Notes: generated by a model not told the origin, from the sequence alone. Shown: positions 25,660-35,184, counted from the stretch's first letter. The stretch is 64,000 bases of DNA from Pirellulaceae bacterium (GCA_026004795.1 BPJV01000006.1:289157-353156); one strand, 5' to 3'. Numbers and translations are program-made.

Positions 25660-27177
25660 ATGGGGAAACAAGATTGGCGGCAGAGGCACTGGCACCTCGG
25701 GTGTGGAGCTGCCCTTTTCATAGCACTTGTTGGTAATTGGACAACCGCGCGAGGCGTTGGCAGTGAGCCTGCCCCGCTCGCCGAGGCAGCCAAGGCGGGA
25801 GCCTGGGAAGCCGTCGTAAACGGAATAGGAGCAGGCGAGGACGTCAATGCTCCTATGCCGGACGGCTCTACGGCGCTGCACTGGAGCGTTTACCATGACC
25901 ACGAATCCGTCACCGCTGCGTTGATTCGCGCGGGGGCGGATAGCTCACTGGCCAACCGCTATGGAGTTCGCCCTCTGTCGATCGCCTGCCAGAATGGTAA
26001 TCCCGCCATAGTGCGTTTACTGCTGGACGCTGGAGCCGATCCGCATACATCGTTACCGGGCGGCGAGACGGTGTTGCATACGGCAGCACGCAATGGTTCG
26101 CCGGGCTGCATCGCCGCGCTGCTTGACCGCGGTGCGCATGTCGATGCTCAAGAGCGCCGGGGCCAGACGGCGTTGATGTGGGCAGCGGCCGAAGGCAACG
26201 TAGAGGCAGTCGATTTGCTGCTCCAGGCGGGAGCGGCCTACGACCACCAGCTGCCCAGTGGCTTCACGGCCTATTTCTTCGCCGTTCGCGGAGGACACCT
26301 TCGTGTCGTGCGTCGCTTCCTGCAGGCTGGAGTTGATCCCAATTCTGCCATGCAGCCGCAGCGAAAAGTTGGTGGCGGACCACCGTCGGGGATGTCCGGA
26401 CTTCTGTTGGCGGTCCTCAATGGCCACTTCGAATTGGCCGTGGAATTGCTTCAAGCCGGCGCGGAGGCCAATGACCGTCGTGCCGGCTATGCGGCCCTCC
26501 ATGCGGTAACCTGGGTGCGCAAACCGTTGCGTGGTGACGGCGATCCTCCGCCGGCCGGATCGGGGTCCATCACCAGCTTAGAGTTTGTGCATCGTATAGT
26601 CAGCCAGTTCGGTGGTGATGTCAACGTCCGGCATGGGAAAGCTCCGGCGGGCAATCTCCGGTTGAACAAAACCGGCGCCACCCCGTTCCTGCTGGCCGCC
26701 GAGACGGGAGACCTCCCCTTGCTAAAACTGCTTCACCGCCTGGGCGCCGATCCCCACCTCGTGAACGCAGATCACTGTACGCCCCTGCTGGCCGCCTGCG
26801 GGGTAGGCGTCTTGTCCGACGGTGACGAAACAGCAGGTACGGAACAGGAAGCGATTGAAACGGTAAAGTGGTTGTTGTCGTTGGGGCTAGACATCAACGC
26901 TACCGACGACCATGGAAACACGGCGATGCACGGAGCGGCGTTCAAGAGTTGGTCCCGTTTGGCGGAGTTCCTGGCCAGCCACGGCGCTGACCGGCAAATC
27001 TGGAATCGCCCCAACTCTCGCGGGTGGACACCGCTGGATATCGCACGAGGCCACCGACCAGGTAACTTCCGCCCTTCTCCGGAAATGATCGAGACGATTG
27101 AGCGATTATTGGGTGCCGATCTCCCTCCCGACTCGGCACCTGCGGCGACAACGGCTCCGGGTGGGCCAACGCGTTGA
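25660..27177 (+). CDS. Secreted ankyrin-repeat protein
   Basis: Product of 505 residues with an N-terminal signal-like segment (LGCGAALFIALVGNWTTARG), so it is probably exported. From ~40 to ~490 it is almost entirely ankyrin repeats, about ten by eye, for example TALHWSVYHDHESVTAALIR, LSIACQNGNPAIVRLLLDAG, TVLHTAARNGSPGCIAALLD, TALMWAAAEGNVEAVDLLLQ and TAMHGAAFKSWSRLAEFLAS. It begins 39 nt after the DUF1592 gene and is probably co-transcribed with it. The repeats suggest protein binding, plausibly to the neighbour product in the periplasm. The start is ATG 25660; a GTG immediately precedes it. Confidence 0.88.
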   Translation: MGKQDWRQRHWHLGCGAALFIALVGNWTTARGVGSEPAPLAEAAKAGAWEAVVNGIGAGEDVNAPMPDGSTALHWSVYHDHESVTAALIRAGADSSLANRYGVRPLSIACQNGNPAIVRLLLDAGADPHTSLPGGETVLHTAARNGSPGCIAALLDRGAHVDAQERRGQTALMWAAAEGNVEAVDLLLQAGAAYDHQLPSGFTAYFFAVRGGHLRVVRRFLQAGVDPNSAMQPQRKVGGGPPSGMSGLLLAVLNGHFELAVELLQAGAEANDRRAGYAALHAVTWVRKPLRGDGDPPPAGSGSITSLEFVHRIVSQFGGDVNVRHGKAPAGNLRLNKTGATPFLLAAETGDLPLLKLLHRLGADPHLVNADHCTPLLAACGVGVLSDGDETAGTEQEAIETVKWLLSLGLDINATDDHGNTAMHGAAFKSWSRLAEFLASHGADRQIWNRPNSRGWTPLDIARGHRPGNFRPSPEMIETIERLLGADLPPDSAPAATTAPGGPTR

Positions 27178-27331
27178 TTGGTGGGAGAACTAGACCGGAT
27201 GGATGTCCAACAGGGCCCTGGCTTCCCAACGCAACGGCATGGGTACGGCTCTCCTCGGCTGCGGCGAATTCGACTTGTTTCCTACAAACTCGTCCCCCGC
27301 CAAAGCGTGCCATCGCGGCATGGGAGACCGG

Positions 27332-28021
27332 CTAGAAGCCGAAGAACAGCGACACGGAAGATCCGCGTGGGACGGGCCGCCGCGGCGGGCAATGGTAGTG
27401 ATGGTGATGGTGCCACGAGGGAAATGGGTAATAATCAACCACGACGGGGCGCGGCACGATGACGGTGCGTTCCACCGCCGTGACCGGCGGAGGTGTCACC
27501 GGCGTCGCGGAGGGGGAAGAGGCCACCTGATGGCCAGCCAGCGGGGCCTGCTGGTAGGCGGTAATCAGCGTATCGGTGACCCCCTGTTGGTGCAGGCTGA
27601 TGATTTCCGCGACTTCGAGTCGACGCGGAACACCTTTTAGATGTAGCTGCGAGACGATCAGCGGCTCGCTCAGCCCGCTGCGGACCATCTGCACTAAATC
27701 GCTGGGGGACACCGCTCCGTTCACCGCTGCCTGCGCCTGTCGTTGCTGTTGCATGGCATAGGCTTGTTGCTGCGCGTACCATTGTTGACGGGCAATCTCC
27801 TCGTCCTTGCTGCGCCCAAGCAGAGCGCCACCGATTGCCCCCAACGCCCCCCCAATGAGGGCCCCCTCGGGGACCTCATCGTTCTGGTGACCGATGATCC
27901 CTCCGATGATAGCCCCAGCGGCTCCGCCGACGGCAGCCCCTTCGGTGGATCGGGATTGAGCGAGAAGAGAACCGTGCATCGTCACCCATACAACTATTGG
28001 CAGCCAACAAGGACGCTTCAT
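27332..28021 (-). CDS. Glycine-zipper protein with a histidine-rich tail
   Basis: Exported protein of 229 residues. The start at 28021 gives a signal peptide (MKRPCWLPIVVWVTMHGSLL) and an AGGG/AGG-rich site upstream; longer in-frame extensions run through the repeats at 28069-28115 and are not protein-like. Two glycine-zipper helices follow (AAVGGAAGAIIGGIIG and GALIGGALGAIGGALLG), as in membrane-inserting zipper proteins. Then come a Gln-rich stretch (QQAYAMQQQRQAQAA) and a helical domain (SPSDLVQMVRSGLSEPLIVS). Near the C-terminus is WHHHHHYHCPP, a possible metal site. Convergent with the ankyrin gene. Confidence 0.75.
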   Translation of the reverse strand: MKRPCWLPIVVWVTMHGSLLAQSRSTEGAAVGGAAGAIIGGIIGHQNDEVPEGALIGGALGAIGGALLGRSKDEEIARQQWYAQQQAYAMQQQRQAQAAVNGAVSPSDLVQMVRSGLSEPLIVSQLHLKGVPRRLEVAEIISLHQQGVTDTLITAYQQAPLAGHQVASSPSATPVTPPPVTAVERTVIVPRPVVVDYYPFPSWHHHHHYHCPPRRPVPRGSSVSLFFGF

Positions 28022-28677
28022 ACCTGCAAATCCCTTACAAGGGGGCCATGATGGTGGAAAACGGGACGGTTTCGTCTCGATCTTGCCATTCTGTTTCGTC
28101 TCGATCTTGCCATTCAAATATCGGACTACAAAAATCGGCGGCTGAAGTAAAGCCGAAGATCGATCCATGAATCGGTAAGTTGGGCAGGAAGGGATCAATT
28201 TTTTGGACTTCCCATATCGACGGGTTCTTGTAACATTACCAATTCGGATAGAGAAGGTCCGCACCGTGGTTGAAAATGGATGACTGGCCCGCTTAGTAGA
28301 TGGGATCGCCCGGCGTCAGTTCGCCTGTAGACTCGCCCGACTGTCTTCCCAGGTCGCTGAAGCTTGTTTCGTTGGCGCAGCCAAGGAAGGAGTTGCGGGG
28401 GCAGGAGGGGACGTGAGAGAACAGCGTGGCATGCCTACGTTCCTGGGGACAGACGGCCGCGCAGGCTCCGCGGCGAAGGGGAAAGCTAGGTTGCTCCACG
28501 GTTGAGGTACACGCTACGCTTGGCCGAATCGTTGGCACTGTTGTTTAATGAAGCGTAAGCGACGATTAGCAGGGCACCGGTTCGTCGACAAATGGAGAAG
28601 GCAGCGTCTGCCTCCGTGCGACGCGAACGCAGATACACCTTTAGTAACTAGACAAGTGAATCGTTTTTGGGTGAAGT
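28022..28677. other. Divergent intergenic region
   Basis: Between the glycine-zipper gene and fusA. It carries the 24-nt duplication described separately. No other gene or structure is supported; promoters for both neighbours should lie here. Confidence 0.4.
28069..28115. repeat. Two-copy tandem repeat (24-nt period)
   Basis: A 23-nt sequence starting GTTTCGTCTCGATCTTGCCA occurs at 28069-28091 and again, identical, at 28093-28115. It lies about 50 bp upstream of the glycine-zipper gene start. Confidence 0.9.
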
Positions 28678-30792
28678 ATGGATCTTTCTAAAGTACGAAA
28701 CATCGGGATTTCTGCTCACATCGACTCTGGCAAGACGACGTTGAGTGAGCGGATTCTCTATTACACAGGCCGCATCCACAAGATCGAGGAGGTGAAGGGG
28801 GGCGGCGACGGCGCGACGATGGACCACATGGAGCTGGAGCAGGAGCGGGGGATTACGATCACCAGCGCGGCGACCAGCGTGGCGTGGGGCGGCAACAACA
28901 GCAATCACATCAAAGAGCAGCACCACATCAACTTGATCGACACCCCGGGCCACGTCGATTTTACGATCGAGGTGGAGCGCAGTTTGCGCGTTCTCGACGG
29001 CGCCATCTTGGTACTTTGCGGCGTCGGTGGGGTCCAGAGTCAGTCTCTGACGGTCGATCGTCAAATGCGCCGCTACAACGTCCCCCGGCTGGCGTTCATC
29101 AACAAGATGGACCGTACGGGAGCCGACGCGAAGAAGGTGGTGGCCATGATGCGTGACAAGTTGGCCACCGATGCCGTGCTCATGCAATTGCCCATCGGCG
29201 CCGGGGAAACGTTTGCCGGGTGTATCGATCTGGTAACGATGAAAGCCCTCAAGTTCGAAGGCGAGCAAGGCGAAAAGGTAGTCGAAGGTCCCATCCCTGC
29301 CGAGATGCAGGCCGAGGCGGAGGAGTATCGCCATGCGATGCTTGAGAGCCTGGCCATGTACGACGACGAATTGATGGAATTGCTGTTGAGCGAGGAGGAG
29401 GTGCCCGAGGAGTTGATCCATCGGGTCACCCGGGCTGCGGTGCAGAATCAGGGGTTCACCCCCGTCTATGTCGGCTCGGCGTACAAGAACAAAGGGGTGC
29501 AGCCCCTATTGGATGCTGTCGTTCGTTACCTGCCCAGTCCGTTGGACCGCGAGGTGTTGGCTCGCAAAGTGGACGACGAAACGCAGCGTATCAAGCTGGT
29601 CCCGGACCCCGACGCGCCGTTCGTGGGCATGGCGTTCAAGATCGTGGAAGACCCCTATGGACAGCTCACTTTCATGCGGATTTACCAAGGGACTTGCCGC
29701 AAGGGGGAAATGTACGTCAATCAGCGAACCGGTCGCAAGGAACGCTTCAGCCGCATTGTGCGGATGCACGCTGATGAGCGAGAGGAGATCGATTTCGCCA
29801 CCGCCGGCGACATCGTCGCCGTGATGGGCATTGATTGCGCGACTGGGGAAACCTACGCTCCGGAGCGAGATTTCTGCACCCTGGAGAGCATGTACGTCCC
29901 CGAACCGGTGATCAAGATGTCGGTGATTCCAGCCAGCCGTTCGGACGCGGACAAGATGAGCAAGGCGTTGCAACGGTTTCGCAAAGAGGACCCGACCTTC
30001 CAGGTCTTCAACGACGAAGAGACTGGAGAAACGATCATTTGCGGCATGGGCGAACTGCACTTGGACATCTACCTTGAGCGGATGCGGCGGGAGTACAAAG
30101 TGGATGTCCAGGCGGGAGCACCGAAGGTCAGCTACCGAGAAGCGCCCAGCGAAAAGGTCGAGTTCAATTACAAGCACAAGAAGCAGACCGGCGGTTCCGG
30201 TCAGTACGCTCACATCGTCGGCGAACTGTCCCCGATCGACACCGAAGGGGAAGAGTTGTTCCAGTTCGAAGAGCACATCGTCGGCGGACGTATTCCTAAG
30301 CAATACATTCCGGCAATCGAGAAAGGGATGCGGGACTCCTTGGCCAAGGGACCGTTGGCTGAGTATCCGGTCGTCGGCGTTCGCATCGATTTGCGCGACG
30401 GTAGTTATCACGAGGTCGACTCGTCGGAGCGAGCGTTCTATATTTGTGCTCAGGGATGCTTCCGTGAAACGATGCAGAAGGCCAAGCCGGTTCTGCTCGA
30501 ACCGATCATGAAGTGCGAGATCGAGTGCCCCGAGGATTACCAAGGGGACGTTGTCGGCGACGTTATCCGCCGCCGTGGCATCATCAGCTCGACCGACATT
30601 CGTGACGGGATCTCCTACATCTTGGCCGAGGTGCCATTAGCCGAGACCTTCGGCTATGCGACGGACCTGCGCAGCATGACGAAGGGGCAGGGGACGTTTA
30701 CCATGGAGCTGCTCAAGTACCAACGCTGCCCGGCCAACGTTCAGGAAGAGATCATTGCGGAGCGCAAGAAACGCGAGCTGGCGAAGGCCTGA
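28678..30792 (+). CDS. fusA: Elongation factor G, spirochaete/planctomycete/mitochondrial type
   Basis: Ribosomal translocation GTPase, 704 residues, the usual EF-G length. G1 is AHIDSGKTT (Ser where most bacterial EF-G have Ala), G2 region QERGITITSAAT, G3 DTPGHVDF and G4 NKMDRTGAD. VGGVQSQSLTVDRQMRRYNV is characteristic of the spd/mitochondrial EF-G1 branch rather than the str-operon type (which has GVEPQSETVWRQ). Domain IV (YKHKKQTGGSGQYAHIVGEL) and domain V (EPIMKCEIECPEDYQGDVVG) are intact. It stands alone, not in a ribosomal protein operon, as expected for this branch. In such organisms translocation and recycling are split between two EF-Gs; this one matches the translocating form (inference). 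Confidence 0.95.
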   Translation: MDLSKVRNIGISAHIDSGKTTLSERILYYTGRIHKIEEVKGGGDGATMDHMELEQERGITITSAATSVAWGGNNSNHIKEQHHINLIDTPGHVDFTIEVERSLRVLDGAILVLCGVGGVQSQSLTVDRQMRRYNVPRLAFINKMDRTGADAKKVVAMMRDKLATDAVLMQLPIGAGETFAGCIDLVTMKALKFEGEQGEKVVEGPIPAEMQAEAEEYRHAMLESLAMYDDELMELLLSEEEVPEELIHRVTRAAVQNQGFTPVYVGSAYKNKGVQPLLDAVVRYLPSPLDREVLARKVDDETQRIKLVPDPDAPFVGMAFKIVEDPYGQLTFMRIYQGTCRKGEMYVNQRTGRKERFSRIVRMHADEREEIDFATAGDIVAVMGIDCATGETYAPERDFCTLESMYVPEPVIKMSVIPASRSDADKMSKALQRFRKEDPTFQVFNDEETGETIICGMGELHLDIYLERMRREYKVDVQAGAPKVSYREAPSEKVEFNYKHKKQTGGSGQYAHIVGELSPIDTEGEELFQFEEHIVGGRIPKQYIPAIEKGMRDSLAKGPLAEYPVVGVRIDLRDGSYHEVDSSERAFYICAQGCFRETMQKAKPVLLEPIMKCEIECPEDYQGDVVGDVIRRRGIISSTDIRDGISYILAEVPLAETFGYATDLRSMTKGQGTFTMELLKYQRCPANVQEEIIAERKKRELAKA

Positions 30793-30868
30793 TCCCTGAG
30801 AGGGACGGGCGCAGGACATAGCCCAGAGGGAACGCGTTTCGTAGCTTGACTTGTTGCAGGTTCGGCTC

Positions 30869-32350
30869 ATGAACAGTATTGGCAGCCAAGTTCATACTGA
30901 CCAGTCGCCGCAGGCGGAGGCTGCGCCGCACCGCCTGTACATCGAGACGGTGGGCTGCCAGATGAACGTCTTGGACAGCGAGATGGTCGTAGCGGCGCTG
31001 CGCCAGCGCGGCTACGACTTGGCTCGCAGTGTTGAACAAGCCGACACCATCTTGTTCAACACGTGTAGCGTCCGAGAACATGCCGAGGAAAAGGTCTATG
31101 CGAACCTGGCAAAACTAAAGAAGACCAAGATGGCGCACCCGGAAAAGATCATCGGGGTCATGGGGTGCATGGCTCAGAAAGATCAGCGGTTGGTCTTCCA
31201 ACGGGCTCCCTATGTCGACCTGGTCGTCGGTCCAGGACAACTGCATCGCATCCCCGATCTGTTGGATAGCATCCGCCACGGGGCCGGCAAGCAGATGGCC
31301 GTGAGTCTCGGTCGGCGCGACGGTTCCCAGGAAGCCATCCGTCGCAGCCACGAGACGTTCGATCCCCTGCGTGATCCGACCATGCGCCCTACGCCTTATC
31401 AGGCATACTTGCGCATCCAGATCGGCTGTGACAAATTCTGCACCTATTGCGTCGTCCCTATGACCCGTGGACCGGAACAAGGGCGGCCACCACGAGAAAT
31501 TCTGGAAGAAGCTCGGGAACTGGCGCGACAAGGCTGCAAGGAGATCACTTTTCTCGGGCAGACGGTCAATAGCTACCGGTATCGGGAAGGGGACCGAGTA
31601 ACGCGGCTGGCCGATCTCTTGGAGATGGTCCATGAGGTCGATGGTATCGAACGGCTGAAATTCGTCACCAGCTACCCCAAGGACATGACCCGCCGCCTGT
31701 TGGAGACGGTGCGGGACCTGCCCAAGTGCTCGACTTACTTGCACGTGCCTGCCCAAAGTGGTTCCGATGCCGTGCTCCGAAGGATGAAACGCGGGTATAC
31801 GGTCGCCGATTATTATCAAATGATGGACTTGATTCGCGACGTGTTGCCTGAGGCTGCCGTTTCGAGTGATTTTATCGTTGGCTTTTGTGGCGAGACGGAG
31901 GACGACTTTCAGCAGACGGTCGAGCTGGTGAAACGCTGTCGATTCAAGAACAGCTTCATATTCAAATACTCCGTCCGCCCGGGTACCAAGGCCGCCGAGT
32001 TGATGCCGGACGACGTCCCCGACGAGGTGAAGACCCGGCGGAACAATGAACTACTTGAACTCCAGAACGCGATCAGTTTGGAAGAAAACCTGAAGTTCTT
32101 GGGACGACGGGTCGAGGTGCTCGTCGAAGGACCAAGCAAGATGTCGATCAAACGTGGTGAAACCGGCCCGGTGCGGCAAATGACCGGTCGAACCAAGTGC
32201 GATCGCATTGTCGTCTGGGAGGGCAACGAACGACAAGCCGGTCAGTTGTTGCCCATCCTGATCCACGATGCGTCCAGCCATACGTTATTCGGTGCCGTCG
32301 AAACCGTCGAAACGCAATCCGTGCCCGAAGTGATCTCCTTGCGGCACTAA
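30869..32350 (+). CDS. miaB: tRNA-2-methylthio-N6-dimethylallyladenosine synthase
   Basis: Radical-SAM methylthiotransferase that modifies A37 of tRNAs reading codons that start with U. 493 residues from ATG 30869; a start at 30851 is also open. The N-terminal domain holds the three cluster cysteines: VGCQMNVLDSEMV, NTCSVREHAEEK and GCMAQKD. The radical-SAM motif is CDKFCTYCVVPMTRGPE, followed by EITFLGQTVNSYR, HVPAQSGSDAVLRRMKRGY and DFIVGFCGETEDDF. The C-terminal TRAM domain covers ~425-485 (GRRVEVLVEGPSK, GRTKCDRIVVWEG). Ordinary MiaB; the RNA substrates are not near it. Confidence 0.96.
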   Translation: MNSIGSQVHTDQSPQAEAAPHRLYIETVGCQMNVLDSEMVVAALRQRGYDLARSVEQADTILFNTCSVREHAEEKVYANLAKLKKTKMAHPEKIIGVMGCMAQKDQRLVFQRAPYVDLVVGPGQLHRIPDLLDSIRHGAGKQMAVSLGRRDGSQEAIRRSHETFDPLRDPTMRPTPYQAYLRIQIGCDKFCTYCVVPMTRGPEQGRPPREILEEARELARQGCKEITFLGQTVNSYRYREGDRVTRLADLLEMVHEVDGIERLKFVTSYPKDMTRRLLETVRDLPKCSTYLHVPAQSGSDAVLRRMKRGYTVADYYQMMDLIRDVLPEAAVSSDFIVGFCGETEDDFQQTVELVKRCRFKNSFIFKYSVRPGTKAAELMPDDVPDEVKTRRNNELLELQNAISLEENLKFLGRRVEVLVEGPSKMSIKRGETGPVRQMTGRTKCDRIVVWEGNERQAGQLLPILIHDASSHTLFGAVETVETQSVPEVISLRH

Positions 32351-32559
32351 TCGGTGGTTCCCTCAAAACTTGCCTCATCCGAAATCGCTACCGGACCTTC
32401 GTCAATACCCCTGGCGGACGCTCGTTCCGTTGGAGAACGACGTATTGATCGCACCCGGCGCTGCCGCGCGACCGAAGAAAATCGGAGACGGGATACGATC
32501 AGGGATCGAAATCATCGCGCCATGACGCGGGACGACTCGATGGTAGTGGGAGGACGGAA

Positions 32560-33357
32560 ATGCGGTGGCTGGCAGGGACGTTGGGCGTAGTTTTCACTTT
32601 CACCCCCGCCGCTTTATGGGGGCAATCAGGCGATTCGGTGTGGCTCCGCCTCGGTCGGTGGGCAGGGGTAGGATACAGTCACCATGGTTATCAAGCCTAT
32701 CCTGCCGGTAGCGTCTGTGGTGGAAGCTGTGGGTGCTCCACACGCCCCATCGCGGAGACGAATTCCTCCGCTGCTCCATTCCGTTCCTTGCAGTGGGTTC
32801 CTCCTGCATCGCCACCAGGCTCCTCCGCGCCACATCTGGCCCCAGTTTTACCACCTGTGGCGTCTGATACGGACCGCGGAGCCGCCAAGCATTACCAGCC
32901 CCCGCGGCGAACTTCCGACACGTTGCGCCCGACTTCCGCACCACCGACTTCCGCACCACGGGCCGTGTCGATGCCCCCTGCCACGGCGCCCTCGCCGACT
33001 CAGGCAACGGCACCGGAGGGGCAGCAGGAGGGTGAACCACAGCGCGGAACATCGTCTTCCACCGGGGAAACGCAAACACTACCGGTGCCGGATCGCGGCT
33101 TGACGCAGCCGGTCCCCGAAACGGCCGCCTCGGGGGCGCCGATTGCTCCCGCGCCATCGCCCTCTCCCACCGCCCCCCTTGCAGCTCCACCGTCATCGTC
33201 TTTACCTGGACCTGGCACTTCTTCATCGCGTCCATCGACGGCAACTGCGGTGGTACCGACACCCTCAAAAACTGCGGTTGATTCTCCTGGCGGGGACGAC
33301 GAGTTGCTCAAACTGAAGACCGGTGATCCTGAGCTGGATCGTTTGTTGGGCTTGTGA
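32560..33357 (+). CDS. Secreted proline/serine-rich protein of unknown function
   Basis: Not recognised. 265 residues: signal peptide (LAGTLGVVFTFTPAALWGQS), a short Gly/Cys segment (GSVCGGSCGCST), then about 170 residues of Pro/Ser/Thr/Ala low-complexity sequence that is probably disordered. The C-terminus, DDELLKLKTGDPELDRLLGL, is ordered-looking and charged and may be the functional peptide. GTGGGAGGA sits just upstream of the ATG. A terminator follows at 33380, so it is a separate transcription unit from ndk. Confidence 0.6.
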   Translation: MRWLAGTLGVVFTFTPAALWGQSGDSVWLRLGRWAGVGYSHHGYQAYPAGSVCGGSCGCSTRPIAETNSSAAPFRSLQWVPPASPPGSSAPHLAPVLPPVASDTDRGAAKHYQPPRRTSDTLRPTSAPPTSAPRAVSMPPATAPSPTQATAPEGQQEGEPQRGTSSSTGETQTLPVPDRGLTQPVPETAASGAPIAPAPSPSPTAPLAAPPSSSLPGPGTSSSRPSTATAVVPTPSKTAVDSPGGDDELLKLKTGDPELDRLLGL

Positions 33358-33379
33358 TCGACCACGATCTTTCAATCGG

Positions 33380-33411
33380 CGGGTGCCAGCCCCATTGCGG
33401 CACCCGTTTTT
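33380..33411 (+). terminator. Factor-independent terminator
   Basis: CGGGTGCC (33380-33387) and GGCACCCG (33399-33406) form a perfect 8-bp stem with an 11-nt loop, followed by five T. It ends the transcript of the proline-rich protein gene, ahead of ndk. Confidence 0.9.
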
Positions 33412-33516
33412 CCGGTGGCCAACCCCTTTTCGCGGAGCGCAGATCGGGCAACAATCACACTTCACGTTGATGAAACCCGTTGTTTGTCTCTGGTCCGAAT
33501 GCTCGAGGATTGTTAC

Positions 33517-33981
33517 ATGCTGGAAAGAACACTGGTTCTGCTGAAGCCGGATTGTGTGCAACGACGTCTGATGGGGACGATCATCAGTCGTTTCGAGGCC
33601 AAAGGGTTGAACATTGTTGCCATGAAAATGATACGAGTAACTCCGGAGTTGGCACAGCAGCATTACGCGGAGCATGTGAACAAACCTTTTTACCCGAGCT
33701 TGGAAGCGTTCATCACGTCGGCTCCTATCGTGGCCATGGCCATTGAAGGGCTGGATGCGATCCGCGTCGTGCGGGACATGTTGGGCGCGACCAATGGCTT
33801 ACAAGCGGCTCCGGGGACGATACGTGGCGACTTCTCCAGTTCGCGTCAGATGAACTTAGTCCATGCCTCGGACGGCCCGGAGAGTGCAGCCCGCGAGCTG
33901 GCATTGTATTTCTCTGAGAGTGAGTTCTGTTCCTACGAGCCCTTGCTGACTCCCGTCATGCGGGCCGCCGACGAAAACTGA
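33517..33981 (+). CDS. ndk: Nucleoside diphosphate kinase
   Basis: Transfers the terminal phosphate from ATP to nucleoside diphosphates through a phospho-histidine. 154 residues from the ATG at 33517, with GAGG at 33505-33508; an upstream in-frame extension to 33415 is not conserved-looking. [20 protein letters not shown] is the canonical N-terminus. [20 protein letters not shown] and [20 protein letters not shown] carry the catalytic His (about residue 115), and FCSYEP is the usual C-terminal block. Length matches the family. Confidence 0.97.
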   Translation: MLERTLVLLKPDCVQRRLMGTIISRFEAKGLNIVAMKMIRVTPELAQQHYAEHVNKPFYPSLEAFITSAPIVAMAIEGLDAIRVVRDMLGATNGLQAAPGTIRGDFSSSRQMNLVHASDGPESAARELALYFSESEFCSYEPLLTPVMRAADEN

Positions 33982-34071
33982 TCGGTGCCGTGTCAGGGGG
34001 CCGGTCCCCACCACGCCCGCCTTGGTGGCACCACCGAGATGCGGCTAGCCGGAACGGGTGGAGAGGCAGTT

Positions 34072-35022
34072 ATGCGAGTACAGCGCCGGGGACACCGCTG
34101 GGAGATTAGGACGCCGGCCAAGTTGAATTTGTTCTTGGCCGTCGGTGCCCCCCGCCCCGATGGCTTCCACGAGCTGGAAAGCCTGCTCCTGCCGATCGAC
34201 CTGTGCGATCGCCTGGTGATTGAACCGACCGCCGGCCCGGGGATCGAGCTCGACTTGGTGGTGCCGACCACCACGATCGACCGACAACGTTGGGATGCCG
34301 CCTGGCGACGCGTGCCCCGCGACGACAGCAACTTGGTCGTGCAAGCAGCGCGGCAAGTTCAGGCACGTTGTCGCGTGAAGCAAGGTTGTCGCATCAAATT
34401 GATCAAAGAGATCCCCGCCATGGCCGGTTTGGGGGGAGGAAGTTCCGACGCGGCGGCCGCGGTAGTCGGTACCATGGCCGCGTGGAACGTGTGGGATCGT
34501 GCGCTTGCCACCGATATCTGCCAACAACTCGGCAGCGATGTTCCTTTTTTTCTTGGTTCTCCTCAGGGGGTGCAATGGGCGTGGGCTACCGGTCGTGGGG
34601 AGAAAATCGATGTTTGGCCTATCCCCATGCCGCGTCTGCAGTTCTGTGTCACCGCCCTACCTTCGGGACTAGCCACCCGGGAAGTCTATGCCGCCTACCA
34701 TCCTGTAGCTCAACCCGTCGATCGCCAAGCAATCTGGACGGCATGTGAGTCTGGGGAAGCTGCCAAGATTGGCGCCGCCCTGCGAAATGATCTACAATCT
34801 TCAGCAAGGCAACTGCATTCCGGTGTTGCGTTTCAGCTAGCGTTATTTCACGATGCCGGGATTCGCTTCGCCTTGATGAGTGGCAGTGGCACGAGCTGCT
34901 TTGGAATCCTAGAGAACGAACGGCAACGGACGCGTCTGCACGAACTTGCTGCGCAACATGATGTGATCTCCTACGACGTTTCGGCATGGCGAACGTCGTC
35001 CGTTGAGGACCAATTACAATGA
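34072..35022 (+). CDS. ispE: 4-diphosphocytidyl-2-C-methyl-D-erythritol kinase
   Basis: GHMP-family kinase of the MEP isoprenoid pathway, phosphorylating CDP-ME with ATP. 316 residues from ATG 34072 (GGAGAGG at 34060-34066); earlier in-frame ATGs at 33985 and 34039 lack such a site. PAKLNLFLAVGAPRPDGFHE is the substrate-binding N-terminus, IPAMAGLGGGSSDAAAAVVG is the glycine-rich ATP loop, GSDVPFFLGS follows, and the C-terminal motif is FALMSGSGTSCFGI. It lies between ndk and spoVG, as a separate or loosely linked gene. Confidence 0.95.
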   Translation: MRVQRRGHRWEIRTPAKLNLFLAVGAPRPDGFHELESLLLPIDLCDRLVIEPTAGPGIELDLVVPTTTIDRQRWDAAWRRVPRDDSNLVVQAARQVQARCRVKQGCRIKLIKEIPAMAGLGGGSSDAAAAVVGTMAAWNVWDRALATDICQQLGSDVPFFLGSPQGVQWAWATGRGEKIDVWPIPMPRLQFCVTALPSGLATREVYAAYHPVAQPVDRQAIWTACESGEAAKIGAALRNDLQSSARQLHSGVAFQLALFHDAGIRFALMSGSGTSCFGILENERQRTRLHELAAQHDVISYDVSAWRTSSVEDQLQ

Positions 35023-35184
35023 GACCACCCTGGTTGGCAATTCTGTCGCCTGATCGGTCGAACGACAGAAGCTTCGCGTCCAATCTCGGCGGAAGTTCAA
35101 CGCCCACCCAGGCGACCGACGATGCAGGTCGGGGCCCCGGCCTCGCCGATGCCGACTGGTCAGCCGCAGCGAGGGAGCAGCAGC

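Noticed and set aside
29506..30543. A 345-codon minus-strand open frame within fusA
   Set aside because: A shadow of the well-conserved EF-G frame, with no recognisable motif.
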